64,000 nt of DNA, taken from assembly GCF_004770995.1 (NCBI RefSeq), contig NZ_RQHW01000002.1:1-64000 (forward strand). Reading direction: 5' to 3'. Shown here piece after piece: positions 1-8,724 of the stretch (positions within the stretch are counted from its first letter, which is position 1; every line of letters begins with the position of its first letter). Origin of the DNA: Leptospira idonii. Its GTDB lineage: Bacteria; Spirochaetota; Leptospiria; Leptospirales; Leptospiraceae. The notes under the pieces are model-generated. The model saw only the letters and a program-made list of their open reading frames with translations, was not told the DNA's origin and did not search any database. A program made the translations under genes and the position numbers.

Positions 1-71
1 CAGAGTTCGTCTCTCGATGTTCTTTCTTTACAACTACGTCGTATACAAGTTGTTACTCAAAACAACAATAC

Positions 72-106
72 AAGCCTTTGATCCCAAAAAGATCAGAGGC
101 TTTTTT
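72..106 (+). terminator. Rho-independent terminator
   Basis: A 12-base arm at 72-83 pairs with 91-102 (one G-T type mismatch) around a short A-rich loop and runs directly into six T. It would end a transcript entering the window from the left; the gene it serves lies outside. Confidence 0.75.
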
Positions 107-464
107 GTGCCCGGAGAGGGGGACACAAGATTAGCCCGCAAGTCCGATATACAACCACTACAAGCAACCCTTCACGAATTTTGTTCTCTCAATTGGAATG
201 GTTGCAGTGCTTGGCTAGATTTTCTAGCTGCTGCTCGTTGTTTTGATCGGCTATAGCAAAAAATGCATGTGTCTGCAATAAATGACTCTTTGTTTTACAT
301 TAATGAATGTATAGCGAATCTTTTAGAAAAATAAAGAGGAAGAGTAAATTAGTATAAAAAAATAATGTGATTTACTACTTTTGGTGATAGATGATACGAT
401 GATCCCTTCTGCAATGGGCCATCATACAAGGCAAAATGTTTATTTTTGATGGTAATACAATACA
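107..464. other. Gene-poor leader region with possible tRNA-end scar
   Basis: No convincing gene is seen here. The short reading frame across 17-256 runs through the terminator and has no family resemblance. Bases 108-123, read on the minus strand, look like the 3' part of a tRNA (C-rich T-stem strand followed by an acceptor ending CTCCGGGCA), but no T-loop or cloverleaf follows, so this is at most a remnant. The AT-rich stretch 290-464 presumably carries the promoter of the metalloprotease gene. Confidence 0.4.
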
Positions 465-1862
465 ATGAAAAAATTTATTTTTAGTTTGTTTTCGGTTTTT
501 CTCTTTTTTATTTCTTGTGGTGGCAAAGGAGGTGGAGACTCTTCCGCTACCTTGCTTTTGCTTCTTGCTGCCGGGTCGGGGGCAGCGAGCAATGACTCTT
601 CTTCCGCAAGCGAACCATGTATGGAGACGACAGAAAGAACAGTCGCAGCAAATAATGGTCCGATTTTAAACTACTATGGAGCTGGAAAATCAGTCTATTA
701 TTCGAATCCTCAATCTTTTTCGGTAGGTCCAACTAAGCCGAATGCAATATTTTATGTAGAACAAACACACAGTTATACGACTTCAGGTGACTTTCGACCA
801 GTTCATTATTATTTTTATAATAGCTCGGGTTCCAGTTTCATAAATCGAGAAGTAACTTTAGGGGGACAATTTGGAACATCTATGCTCGGTTATGGTTCCA
901 ATTCTTCTTATTATCTTGGCTCGTCCTCTCCTTATGTTAGTTTTGGTTTAGCAAATACTTGGTATCTCGATTTAAACGGCCCTGTGAATTCAAGTTTTCG
1001 AATCAAACAAACTGTTGGTTGTAAGGCGATGACGGAAGATGAACGATGGTTTAATACGAGTAACAATTCTAACTCAACGAACGGGCTTTCTCATTCTTGG
1101 CCTCGAAGAAAAAAGATGAATGTAAATATCATTTTTTTGAATAATTCCTATGCTACCAAAAGTTTGGAAGCAATTCAAACGGCATTAGATCGCTTTAAAA
1201 CTCTATACTTGCAAAATACGGTAAATGTAGAACTTGTATTCTCTCTTAAAACTTCATCAGATACGGAATTCAATGCGATCTCGGATATATCTTCAGAGGA
1301 TACTTCTCTTTCGGGTGGTTTACTTCGGTTGTACACATCCACGGCTTCCTTACAAGATCCTAAGGCTTTGAATATCTATATTGCGAGTGAGGCGACTGGT
1401 GAAGGTAGTCTTTTGGGAATGGCAGGCGGTATTCCAGGCCTTCCTGGCTTTACCGGAACAAGAGCCTCTGCGATGATCGTATTCGTTGAACCGCATCGTT
1501 CGACAGGTGCAGCGGGAAGTTCGCTTTCCTCTGCGGATCTAGTGATTCTTGGGAATACTATGGCGCATGAAGCAGGTCATTTTTTAGGACTTTTTCATAC
1601 ATCCGAGAGCGCTGGATCGAGCTCCAATTCCGGCCTAAATTATACACGCGATCCTTTGATTGAAACGCCTTACTGTAGTACTTCCCGAGCAAGTTTTCTT
1701 GTAAATGACGGTTACATTGCGCCTCAAGAATGTTTGGGGACAGGGATTACCAATGCGAGCGGTTATAATATGATGTTTTGGGCAAGTGATGGGGTCACCA
1801 ATCAAAACCAAATTACAGGAGAACAGGGCTGGGTGATTCGAAGAAATCCTCTTGCGTATTAA
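465..1862 (+). CDS. Metzincin-type (M43-like) metalloprotease lipoprotein
   Basis: Predicted secreted, lipid-anchored zinc protease of 465 residues. A signal peptide ends in a lipobox with Cys18 (FFISC), followed by a Gly/Ser-rich linker. Residues 368-378 read HEAGHFLGLFH, the full HExxHxxGxxH zinc site of metzincins, and NMMF near 435-438 can serve as the Met-turn. The intervening ETPYC stretch resembles the pappalysin (M43) pattern. The first 200 residues have no family I recognise. A small exported HEAT-like protein overlaps its end, so the two may be cotranscribed. Substrate is unknown; a surface or periplasmic role is inferred from the signal. The assignment as a metzincin is firm, the M43 subfamily less so. 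Confidence 0.85.
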   Translation: MKKFIFSLFSVFLFFISCGGKGGGDSSATLLLLLAAGSGAASNDSSSASEPCMETTERTVAANNGPILNYYGAGKSVYYSNPQSFSVGPTKPNAIFYVEQTHSYTTSGDFRPVHYYFYNSSGSSFINREVTLGGQFGTSMLGYGSNSSYYLGSSSPYVSFGLANTWYLDLNGPVNSSFRIKQTVGCKAMTEDERWFNTSNNSNSTNGLSHSWPRRKKMNVNIIFLNNSYATKSLEAIQTALDRFKTLYLQNTVNVELVFSLKTSSDTEFNAISDISSEDTSLSGGLLRLYTSTASLQDPKALNIYIASEATGEGSLLGMAGGIPGLPGFTGTRASAMIVFVEPHRSTGAAGSSLSSADLVILGNTMAHEAGHFLGLFHTSESAGSSSNSGLNYTRDPLIETPYCSTSRASFLVNDGYIAPQECLGTGITNASGYNMMFWASDGVTNQNQITGEQGWVIRRNPLAY

Positions 1863-1863
1863 T

Positions 1864-2433
1864 ATGATGAAACAAAGAATGATTACTTTTTTTCTTGCGA
1901 CTTTTGGTTTCGTTTTACCATTGTTTGCAGAACCTTTGAATCAAGAGACACTCGATAGAATGATTACGAGTTTATCTCTTAGTCGACATCCTGGAGATAT
2001 AGACCTCAAAGTGCTTGTCACTTCGATTGATCCTCAGCCGGTTCCATACCTGAAGGAAATTATTGAGAATCGCCCTGTTAGAGTATACGTAAAGGTGAAT
2101 GCAGTTAATGCTCTCGCCAAATTTGAGTTAACTGAATCAAAGTCCTATCTGGAAACCCATTTGTCCGATCCAAATCAACATAGATTGGTGCGGCAATCGG
2201 TGATTCAGTCCTATATTCAGAAATATTACGATAAAGATCCGAATGCAGCAGTTTTTAAACTTCGAACTTCAATTAAGGAAAAGGAGTTTTTGGATTTTGC
2301 AGAAAAATCAATTGACTTCTCTAAATCACAGTCTTTCCAAAACAGAAAATCTAAAAATGAATTCAAACAATTTGAATCTACTGAAACACAAAAACAGAAA
2401 AGAGTTTTACCCAAAAAACCTGTTTCAGATTAA
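1864..2433 (+). CDS. Exported HEAT-repeat-like protein
   Basis: About 189 residues. An ATG at 1852 is possible, but the start at 1864 gives a clean signal peptide (MMKQRMITFFLATFGFVLPL then FAEP), so I prefer it. The mature part contains helical repeats of HEAT/PBS type around residues 55-150 (RVYVKVNAVNALAKFE, HRLVRQSVIQSYIQKY), a scaffold that normally binds other proteins. The tail is Lys/Gln/Glu-rich and low in complexity. The start lies just 2 bases after the stop of the upstream metalloprotease gene, so it is probably translated from the same message. Specific function unknown. Confidence 0.65.
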   Translation: MMKQRMITFFLATFGFVLPLFAEPLNQETLDRMITSLSLSRHPGDIDLKVLVTSIDPQPVPYLKEIIENRPVRVYVKVNAVNALAKFELTESKSYLETHLSDPNQHRLVRQSVIQSYIQKYYDKDPNAAVFKLRTSIKEKEFLDFAEKSIDFSKSQSFQNRKSKNEFKQFESTETQKQKRVLPKKPVSD

Positions 2434-2728
2434 GAAGGACTCTATTTATTTTTACTGAACCCGTTGATGGAATTCTCTGACAGGAAGAGTTCTGAGTTTG
2501 GAAGTTGTGAGGGCGTTAGAGAAGTTCAAACAAAAATAGTGTGCAGAATTTTTCGCAGAACTAGAATTAGATTCTCGCAGACGAATAGTTATTGGCTTTC
2601 AAAATTTAATTTATTTAGTCATGTCAGGATATTTTTTGTTACTCCATTCTGAACTATCAATATGCATACGGATCTTCTATTCGCTGGTATTTTTCCAATC
2701 AAATTATCAATTTGCAGGAGATTTTTAC

Positions 2729-3700
2729 TTACTGCTGTACACAAATTAGTTGTTGGTTGCTCAGATTACAAGGATCTGGCGTCCAGCCAGCTGTAATGTC
2801 GGCTATTGAAAGAGAGTTTCCTTGTCCCATAACTGCATTAAAACTTCCTGAATTACTTGTCCAACCGTTGCAAGTATTGGTAAGATTCGTTGTCCAATTT
2901 GTATTCAGTCCAGTCCAGTATTTTGAATTAGCAGAAAATCTTGTAGTCAAACTAGATAAAAATAGCCCATTGGAACTTGTTGTTCCAATAGTTCCTTCAT
3001 CTTGGTAATACGTTTTATTAGGTGCAAAAACCCAATTGATTTGACCATCACCAATATTTGCAGTAACAGATGCTCTTCTGGTGACTCCATCAACCACCAT
3101 CGCTTTGTAAGTTCCTGAGCCTGGATAATTTCCATCTGTGGAACAAGATGGATCAAAATTAACGGCGCTACCAGGATTGGGAGGATAACCAGATAAAGTG
3201 AGGAAGACCTTGCAAGGGTTACAAGAGATTACACAAGTGATAGATACCGAATTTATATTTGCGTTTTGAATGACTCCGGTTCCATTCGTTACAGTGCAAA
3301 AAAGTCCAGAAGGTTGACTTGAAATTTTTACTGAATAATTTGTTCCTGTTGTTAATAGATTTTTAAATGAGAAATTGGAACTATTTTGATCAATATCTAA
3401 AAAGAAAACTTCATTTAGAGTGAGTTTTAGCCCGGAATTCACAAGCCCTGAAATAGTGCCAGATACGGAATAGGCGATAATGTTGGAAATAAAATCTTTC
3501 CCACATAGGGGAGATGTATCATTTAAAATAAACTTGGTGAATTGGCTTTCTTTGAATGCATCTGAGTTTGGATCGCAGACATTATTCGATTGTGAAGGTT
3601 GGCAGTTGATAAAGATCAGAACGACCAAAACGGCTAAATACAATCGATTCCAATACAAAAAAAGGGAACTATAGTTAAAAAATTGTGTAAACCTCTTCAA
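2729..3700 (-). CDS. DUF1554 lipoprotein
   Basis: A 323-residue exported protein of a family abundant in Leptospira. A TTG start preceded by GGAGGGG at a good distance gives a long signal region ending in a relaxed spirochaetal lipobox (FINC at about 33-36). Residues 85-155 form a beta-rich domain ending TVTNGTGVIQNANINSVSITC, common in Leptospira surface lipoproteins. The C-terminal half has the DUF1554 pattern: GTYKAMVVDG, RRASV, DGQINWV, NKTYYQ, TNTCNGWTS and a final LICVQQ. Function is unknown; DUF1554 folds resemble C-lectin-like surface domains only by inference. It stands alone on this strand. Confidence 0.85.
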   Translation of the reverse strand: MKRFTQFFNYSSLFLYWNRLYLAVLVVLIFINCQPSQSNNVCDPNSDAFKESQFTKFILNDTSPLCGKDFISNIIAYSVSGTISGLVNSGLKLTLNEVFFLDIDQNSSNFSFKNLLTTGTNYSVKISSQPSGLFCTVTNGTGVIQNANINSVSITCVISCNPCKVFLTLSGYPPNPGSAVNFDPSCSTDGNYPGSGTYKAMVVDGVTRRASVTANIGDGQINWVFAPNKTYYQDEGTIGTTSSNGLFLSSLTTRFSANSKYWTGLNTNWTTNLTNTCNGWTSNSGSFNAVMGQGNSLSIADITAGWTPDPCNLSNQQLICVQQ

Positions 3701-4296
3701 AATTTAGTCCCCTCCGTATTGTAAATCAAATTACGATTATCCTGTTGCGATTCATGGGCTTGCTTGCGGAACTTTCGACAAGGCAAAGAGCAAGCTTGAA
3801 TATTGTCCTGACCGAAGTTAGTAACTGCAAAATCGTCCCAGTAGCTACGAATTTTGGAACTTTGCCAGTCATTCGTTTGGATGACTTGATCCCAGTGGAA
3901 TCGGCGGCCTTACGAGAAACTAAAAAATGCGCTGCTATGTAATCCATATCGTTTTTATATTTTCCGCAGATAGTCTTGAACTCTTCTTTGGTCGAGGATT
4001 GGATGTTGCTCAGGATATTCAAAAAAAAGGATTCTAAGTTATACGGTTTGTTTGTCCATTTTGGTAGGAAACTTTCAAAAGTTTCCTTTTAATTTACAAC
4101 CTGTAGAGATATACATACAAAAATTATTGGTCATATCGATCTCAAAAATACATTAATTTATTTATTTGCATGTGAGTCCTAGTTCACTTCTACAAATCAC
4201 AAACCCTTTACAAAAAAGGGAAAGCATAGAAGGGATTTACGAAACTAGAACTAAGTGCGGAACGCACCCGCCCAGGCGAATCCCGCATTTAAAAAC
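3701..4296. other. Long spacer without a convincing gene
   Basis: Two overlapping open frames, minus 3726-4022 and plus 3745-3942, cover the same bases on opposite strands. The minus one begins with TTG and has no ribosome binding site; neither resembles a known family. At least one is a shadow and both may be. The only clear signal is a plus-strand terminator at 4066-4090. Confidence 0.4.
4066..4090 (+). terminator. Orphan plus-strand terminator
   Basis: AGGAAACTTT at 4066-4075 and AAAGTTTCCT at 4078-4087 form a perfect stem, followed by TTTT. In the minus direction there is no T tract, so it reads as a terminator of plus-strand transcription, yet there is no clear plus-strand gene upstream of it after 2433. 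Confidence 0.6.
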
Positions 4297-4815
4297 CTAT
4301 CTCTTCACCTCTAACAAAAGTTTATCGAGTTCTTTGTAACATTCGGCCATGCCATCGGCCGCGCCGCTTTCCACCATCATCTTGCAAACTTCGGCGGAAG
4401 CATATCTGCATAAATGGGTCATCAGAGTTCGATTGCCTTCGCTTGTGAAGGTGCGCGATTCAAATGTAGCGTTCGGATCTTCGGGAGCATTCGGATCGAA
4501 GGTAGACATGTCCATGATGTAGTTCTCGGTATTGGCCAATTTTTCAGGTGCAATCACTTCCCGAAATGTTCCATAAACGCCGGATTTGTTTCCCGCTTGG
4601 TCCGCATAGAGATACAAATATTTTCCACCTACTTTCAGATCTTGTTCACAGGTATCAAGAACCATACCTTCCGGACCGATCAGCCATTGTCGCATTAACT
4701 CAGGTTTGGTGTGGCAGTCAAACACCAATTCCCTTGGTGCAGCGAAGTAGCGTGTAAACACGACTTCGGTTTCTCCTCGACGTTCCATCTTCACTTCATT
4801 TTGGTTTGAGTTCAT
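4297..4815 (-). CDS. SRPBCC (AHSA1-like) ligand-binding protein
   Basis: A 172-residue START/Bet v 1-fold protein. The family hallmarks are visible: FAAPRELVFDCHTKPELMRQW near the N-terminus, a GGKYLYLYAD strand and a long C-terminal helix (GMAECYKELDKLL). AHSA1-like proteins bind small hydrophobic ligands or act as Hsp90-activator homologues; the ligand here is unknown. It overlaps the ArsR-type gene upstream by four bases (ATGA), so the two are translationally coupled. ArsR plus AHSA1 pairs are a common two-gene arrangement in bacteria. A similar pair occurs at 11888-12692. Confidence 0.85.
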   Translation of the reverse strand: MNSNQNEVKMERRGETEVVFTRYFAAPRELVFDCHTKPELMRQWLIGPEGMVLDTCEQDLKVGGKYLYLYADQAGNKSGVYGTFREVIAPEKLANTENYIMDMSTFDPNAPEDPNATFESRTFTSEGNRTLMTHLCRYASAEVCKMMVESGAADGMAECYKELDKLLLEVKR

Positions 4816-5156
4816 CTTTTCCTATCTCCTTTGGTTTGCATTGTTTGTAATTCTTCCAGTAGTCCGTCGAGTTTCTTGTAACGCTTTTCCCAAATTTGGC
4901 GGTATTTCTCAATCCAATCGATCGCGGTTTTGAGAGGTGCTGTTTCGAGTCGGCGTGGCCTTTCTTGGGCGCGAATTGCGGTAGAAATGAGGCCTGCTTT
5001 TTCCAAAACCTTTAAGTGTCTGGAAATGGCGGGCTGGCTCATTTGGAACGGTTTTGCCAGCTCCATAACCGTCGCATCTCCTTCTGCGAGTTGCATCAGG
5101 ATCGCTCTTCTGGTTGAGTCTGCCAGTGCGGCGAATGTAGAATCGAGAGTTTGCAT
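4812..5156 (-). CDS. ArsR-family winged-helix repressor
   Basis: A 114-residue DNA-binding regulator. The winged helix is clear: FAALADSTRRAILMQLAEGD, then the recognition helix MSQPAISRHLKVLEKAGLIS and a basic wing (RAQERPRRLE). No metal-binding CxC is present in the alpha-3 helix, so it is unlikely to be a metal sensor; ArsR members paired with AHSA1 proteins are usually of this non-metal type. Its start sits about 10 bases from a perfect inverted repeat (5167-5190), which suggests autoregulation of the two-gene operon. Confidence 0.9.
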   Translation of the reverse strand: MQTLDSTFAALADSTRRAILMQLAEGDATVMELAKPFQMSQPAISRHLKVLEKAGLISTAIRAQERPRRLETAPLKTAIDWIEKYRQIWEKRYKKLDGLLEELQTMQTKGDRKR

Positions 5157-5166
5157 AAACTAGAGC

Positions 5167-5190
5167 TTATATAACTAGTGGGTTATATAA
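5167..5190. promoter_or_regulatory. Palindromic operator upstream of ArsR gene
   Basis: TTATATAAC and GTTATATAA are perfect 9-base arms separated by 6 bases, directly before the ArsR-type start. Size and position fit an ArsR dimer site. Binding is inferred. Confidence 0.65.
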
Positions 5191-5467
5191 TGAAAATGGT
5201 CAATCTTTTTTTTGCTTGTTTTGAGTTTCGGGTAAGACCGCCTTTATAGTGTTTGTTTTTTTGTTTTATCTGACGCTACCCCATAATAATACTTATAAGG
5301 GATTTTAAAAAAGAAAAGAGAGGATTCTATCTCTTTCTAAGGGAACGTCAGTCACTACAAATCAGGATATTTGACTTCCCGCTTTCCAAATTCCTACGGT
5401 TTGGGTAGAAATTATGGAAGGGAATAAAAGATAAAAAGTTAGACTGAGTTTTCGAGTAAAAAACTTG
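5191..5467. other. Intergenic spacer
   Basis: AT-rich spacer between the ArsR promoter and the 3' end of the next minus-strand gene. I see no open frame or strong hairpin in it. Confidence 0.3.
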
Positions 5468-6235
5468 TTAGTTAGTGTTTGCTTTACAGAGCTGGTTTGA
5501 TGTCCAAAGGCACCATGGAGATTGGCTCATACAATCTAATTGCTTTGTGAAAGTATGACATTTCTTTTGGGTTTGCTCTTTGGCATTATCATATTTAAAA
5601 GTCATTTTTTTGATCGTTTGATTCTCGGTATAATACTTATACTTTGCAATGGAAGTGTCTGGAACTGTTGTTTGGTAGCCATATCCGTTTAAAAAAACGT
5701 TCGCTTTGCCGATCGTATCCCTTTCTTTTACGGTTCCCGCCTTCCATTCGTTATCGACATATACATCGACAAAGGCTCCAGGAGGTGCAAAACCGACTGC
5801 CGGGAATTGATAAAGTCGCAATACTTCTGCAGAAGACTCTTTTTCACTTCCTTCTCCGTTTGACTCTTTAATAAGAGTTATATGGTAGGATTGTTTTTCC
5901 ATTACATCTTTCAATTCCCAGTATAAGTCGGGCACGTTATAGAATCGTGGTCCGAATTTTTGTTTCATTGGCGATTTTAAAGATTCTCGAATCGAATTGA
6001 GCTCATCTACGGATTTCTGTGCTGCATTTAATTTTTCCTGAAACTTGGGAGTTTTTTCTCCCTCTTTGATTTCTTCGGATGAAAGTGATTTGAAATCAAA
6101 GTTTTCTAAGTCTAAAAAGGCCAATACGGCTTTTTCTAAAAATTCTTTTTCATTTTTTTTGTTCTGCCCCATGAGTTGGGTTTGTATGAATGAAAAGAGT
6201 ATAACAAAAGATAAAAGGGAAAGAAAATATTTCAT
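5468..6235 (-). CDS. Exported hypothetical protein with Tudor/Agenet-like segment
   Basis: I choose the ATG at 6235, 36 bases inside the longest frame, because AAGGA lies about 9 bases before it and the protein then begins with a proper signal peptide (MKYFLSLLSFVILFSFIQTQ, then LMGQ). The mature protein has a Glu/Lys-rich helical first half and a segment PPGAFVDVYVDNEWKAGTV with VFLNGYGYQTTVP, reminiscent of small Tudor-like beta barrels. The last 35 residues carry four Cys in a CHTF..LDCM...WCLW..QLCK pattern. This suggests a disulfide-stabilised C-terminal motif outside the cytoplasm. No known function. It appears to be a single-gene unit. Confidence 0.7.
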   Translation of the reverse strand: MKYFLSLLSFVILFSFIQTQLMGQNKKNEKEFLEKAVLAFLDLENFDFKSLSSEEIKEGEKTPKFQEKLNAAQKSVDELNSIRESLKSPMKQKFGPRFYNVPDLYWELKDVMEKQSYHITLIKESNGEGSEKESSAEVLRLYQFPAVGFAPPGAFVDVYVDNEWKAGTVKERDTIGKANVFLNGYGYQTTVPDTSIAKYKYYTENQTIKKMTFKYDNAKEQTQKKCHTFTKQLDCMSQSPWCLWTSNQLCKANTN

Positions 6236-6295
6236 CTGCTGAATTCCTTGCGTAAAATTGAAGGAAACCATAATCTTGTTTTTGAATGAGTCAAG

Positions 6296-6313
6296 AATTT
6301 ATTTCAATAAATT
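6296..6313. promoter_or_regulatory. Perfect 18-bp palindrome in promoter region
   Basis: AATTTATT and AATAAATT flank TC, 60 bases upstream of the exported protein's start. It may be an operator, but the AT-rich composition makes chance plausible. Confidence 0.3.
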
Positions 6314-6422
6314 TGTTGGATATTATATCTTTTCCTTGCAAAGATTTGTTTCGTAAGTTAGGGAATGACTCAATTCCAAATTCGTTTTGACAATTCTTGA
6401 AATCGGAATATTGTTTATCTCT

Positions 6423-7043
6423 CTATGGTTTCATTCCCAGATAAAGATGTTCGATCATTTCTTTCGTGATTGTTTTCGCATTTTTAAAATCGATTTTGCG
6501 AAACATCATCTGTTTGCCTGAGAGCAGAACGGCAATTCCATGAACCATCGTCCAAGAGGCGATGGATGTTTTTTTTACATCGTTTGTTACAAGTTGTCCG
6601 TCTCTTTTGCAGTCTGAAATGATATTCACAAGTACATCAAATGTCTCTTCTTCGGCGGCGATCAGAGTATCGTATTTTGAGTGATCCTGGATTTGATTGC
6701 CATACATGATTTTAAAAAGATCCGGATTTTTAAGAGCGAACTCAACATACCGAATGCCTGATTCTCTGAATTGCAGCAAGGAACGGTTTGCGAATTGGGT
6801 ACGTAATTTTTTTAACTGTTCCGCCAATAATTTGAATCCTTCCGTTGCGATCTCTGCCAGAAGAGATTCAAGATCGGGGTAATGCCTGTACGGAGCCGAT
6901 TGGGAAACCCCTGCTAATTTGGCGACTTTCCTCAAGGACAATGCCTGGTATCCTTCTTCCTTTAGAAGTTTTAAGGAGGCTTCCATCAGTGCTTTTTTTA
7001 AATCGCCGTGGTGGTATGTCGTTTTTTCCGTGTTTTTTTTCAT
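6423..7043 (-). CDS. TetR-family transcriptional regulator
   Basis: About 206 residues from the ATG at 7043; the longer frame to 7127 would cover the operator and adds residues unlike TetR proteins. The N-terminal helix-turn-helix is typical: HHGDLKKALMEASLKLL, then ALSLRKVAKLAGVSQSAPYRHY and LLAEIA. The C-terminal part (FKIMYGNQ, GIAVLLSGKQ) matches the TetR_C_33/WHG-type ligand domain. It is divergent from an FAD oxidoreductase gene and a 23-base palindrome lies between them, so it probably represses that gene and itself. Inducer unknown. Confidence 0.88.
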   Translation of the reverse strand: MKKNTEKTTYHHGDLKKALMEASLKLLKEEGYQALSLRKVAKLAGVSQSAPYRHYPDLESLLAEIATEGFKLLAEQLKKLRTQFANRSLLQFRESGIRYVEFALKNPDLFKIMYGNQIQDHSKYDTLIAAEEETFDVLVNIISDCKRDGQLVTNDVKKTSIASWTMVHGIAVLLSGKQMMFRKIDFKNAKTITKEMIEHLYLGMKP

Positions 7044-7082
7044 GTTGACATATATTACATTTAATCGAGAGTAGGTTGCATT

Positions 7083-7105
7083 GAATGTGTTCTGTGTAAA
7101 CATTC
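7083..7105. promoter_or_regulatory. Likely TetR operator
   Basis: GAATGT and ACATTC arms separated by 11 bases, with partial symmetry continuing inward, lie in the 83-base divergent region between the TetR gene and the FAD oxidoreductase gene. The position would block both promoters. Confidence 0.55.
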
Positions 7106-7126
7106 TGTAGCGGGAGATTGAGGTCA

Positions 7127-8716
7127 ATGAAAAATGAAATTATAAACGATCATTTTGATATAATCTGTATAGGTTCCGGAATGGGTAGCCTTACTGTTGC
7201 AAGTTTACTTTCCAGGTATGCAGGAAAAAAAATATTAGTGATCGAAAAACATTTTCAAGTGGGCGGTTACACTCACGCATTTGCCAGAAAACAAAATAAA
7301 TTTCATTGGGATGTTGGCATCCACTATGTGGGCGATATGCATTCCGGCGGTTTCAGCCGTTTGCTTATGGATAAAATTACGGATAAGAAGGTTGTATGGA
7401 ACAAGATGCCGGAACCTTTTGAAAAGTTCGTTTATCCGAATCGAACTTTTGAACTTTTCGGCAGTGAAGAGAAATTCAAATCCGATTTGATCTCCCAGTT
7501 TCCCTCTGAAGAAGAATCGATTCATCAATATTTCAAGGACTTACATAAAGCGTCCGCATTGTTCGGTAAGTCGATGATGATGAAGTCAACTACTCCTGAA
7601 CTGAGTGCGTTCACCGCACAGATGGAAAGTTCCGAGATTGTGACTCTAAAAGACTATCTGGATCATCATTTTAAGAATGAAGACATCAAGGCGATCCTTG
7701 CGTCTCAGTGGGGTGATTACGGTCTTCCACCTTCCAAGTGTTTGTTTGCAACACATGCCGCACTTGTTGTTCATTATTTTAACGGAGGATTTTATCCTGT
7801 CGGCGGCGGTGGAAAAATATTTGAAAGTGTGGAACCTATCATTTTAGAGAATGGCGGGGCAGTCCTTGATACAACCGAGGTGCTTAGTGTCATTATAGAG
7901 AACGGCAAAGCAATAGGTGTGAAAACCAAATTTCTTCGAGGGGAAAAACAGGAGCGGGATTATTTTGCTCCTGTCATCGTATCTTGCGCCGGTGCTTATC
8001 CTACTTATATGAAATTGATTCCTGAATCTGTGCCGATTCCGTTTAGAAAATCATTAAGTGAGTTTTATAATAAAGAGAAGATGGCGACAAGTGTTTGTGT
8101 GTATATGGGCCTTTCCGATAGTCCCGCCAAACTTGGGTTTAAGGGAGAAAATTACTGGATCTTTGCTTCCAATGATCACGAAGAAAATTTCAAAAGAAGA
8201 AACGAATGGTTGGAGAACTTTGGGGAAGTCAAAAATCTATATATGTCTTTTCCCAGTTTAAAAGATCCTGATGCAAAAAATCATACCGCGGATATGATCG
8301 CATTTACCGATTACTCTCTATTTGAAAAATGGAAAGATCTTCCTTGGAAAAAAAGAGGGGAAGAGTATGAAACATTTAAAAAGAAAATTGCGGAATCGGT
8401 TGTGGATACGATAGAGATGAGATTTCCTGGGTTCAAAAATATCGTTGAATACATTGAAGTATCAACCCCGCTTACAAATGAACATTTTACTTCTCATCCG
8501 CATGGTGCCATCTATGGACTTGCTTGTGTTCCCGAACGTTATGACAAAACCAAATCTCCTTGGTTCGATGTGACAACTCCAATCGAAGGTTTGTTTCTAA
8601 CAGGAGTGGACGCAGGAGGTTCGCCTGGGATTGCAGGTGCCATGATGGGCGGACTTGCGACGACTCTGAAGATTTTAGGAAGCAGGGATATACTCAAAAA
8701 AATTCTAAAAGAATAA
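7127..8716 (+). CDS. Phytoene-desaturase/RetSat-like FAD oxidoreductase
   Basis: A 529-residue flavoprotein. A TTG at 7118 is in frame, but ATG 7127 has GGGAG about 10 bases upstream. The dinucleotide-binding fold is at the N-terminus (DIICIGSGMGSLTVASLLS, then VIEKHFQVGGYTHAF). The C-terminus has the matching FAD signature GLFLTGVDAGGSPGIAGAMMGG. This places it with carotenoid desaturases/isomerases and retinol saturases; HWDVGIHYVG is a RetSat-type feature. No other carotenoid genes are nearby, so the substrate (carotenoid, retinoid or other polyene lipid) is open. It is probably controlled by the divergent TetR regulator. Confidence 0.82.
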   Translation: MKNEIINDHFDIICIGSGMGSLTVASLLSRYAGKKILVIEKHFQVGGYTHAFARKQNKFHWDVGIHYVGDMHSGGFSRLLMDKITDKKVVWNKMPEPFEKFVYPNRTFELFGSEEKFKSDLISQFPSEEESIHQYFKDLHKASALFGKSMMMKSTTPELSAFTAQMESSEIVTLKDYLDHHFKNEDIKAILASQWGDYGLPPSKCLFATHAALVVHYFNGGFYPVGGGGKIFESVEPIILENGGAVLDTTEVLSVIIENGKAIGVKTKFLRGEKQERDYFAPVIVSCAGAYPTYMKLIPESVPIPFRKSLSEFYNKEKMATSVCVYMGLSDSPAKLGFKGENYWIFASNDHEENFKRRNEWLENFGEVKNLYMSFPSLKDPDAKNHTADMIAFTDYSLFEKWKDLPWKKRGEEYETFKKKIAESVVDTIEMRFPGFKNIVEYIEVSTPLTNEHFTSHPHGAIYGLACVPERYDKTKSPWFDVTTPIEGLFLTGVDAGGSPGIAGAMMGGLATTLKILGSRDILKKILKE

Positions 8717-8724
8717 CTATGCTA

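Noticed and set aside
17..256. 79-residue open frame at the left edge
   Set aside because: It runs through a rho-independent terminator, has no ribosome site and no family resemblance; it looks like a chance frame.
2464..2652. 62-residue plus-strand frame after the HEAT-like gene
   Set aside because: No ribosome site, no signal peptide and composition unlike coding DNA.
3726..4022. 98-residue minus-strand frame, and an opposite frame 3745-3942
   Set aside because: TTG start without a ribosome site, no recognised family, and the two frames exclude each other. Kept only as a note on the spacer.
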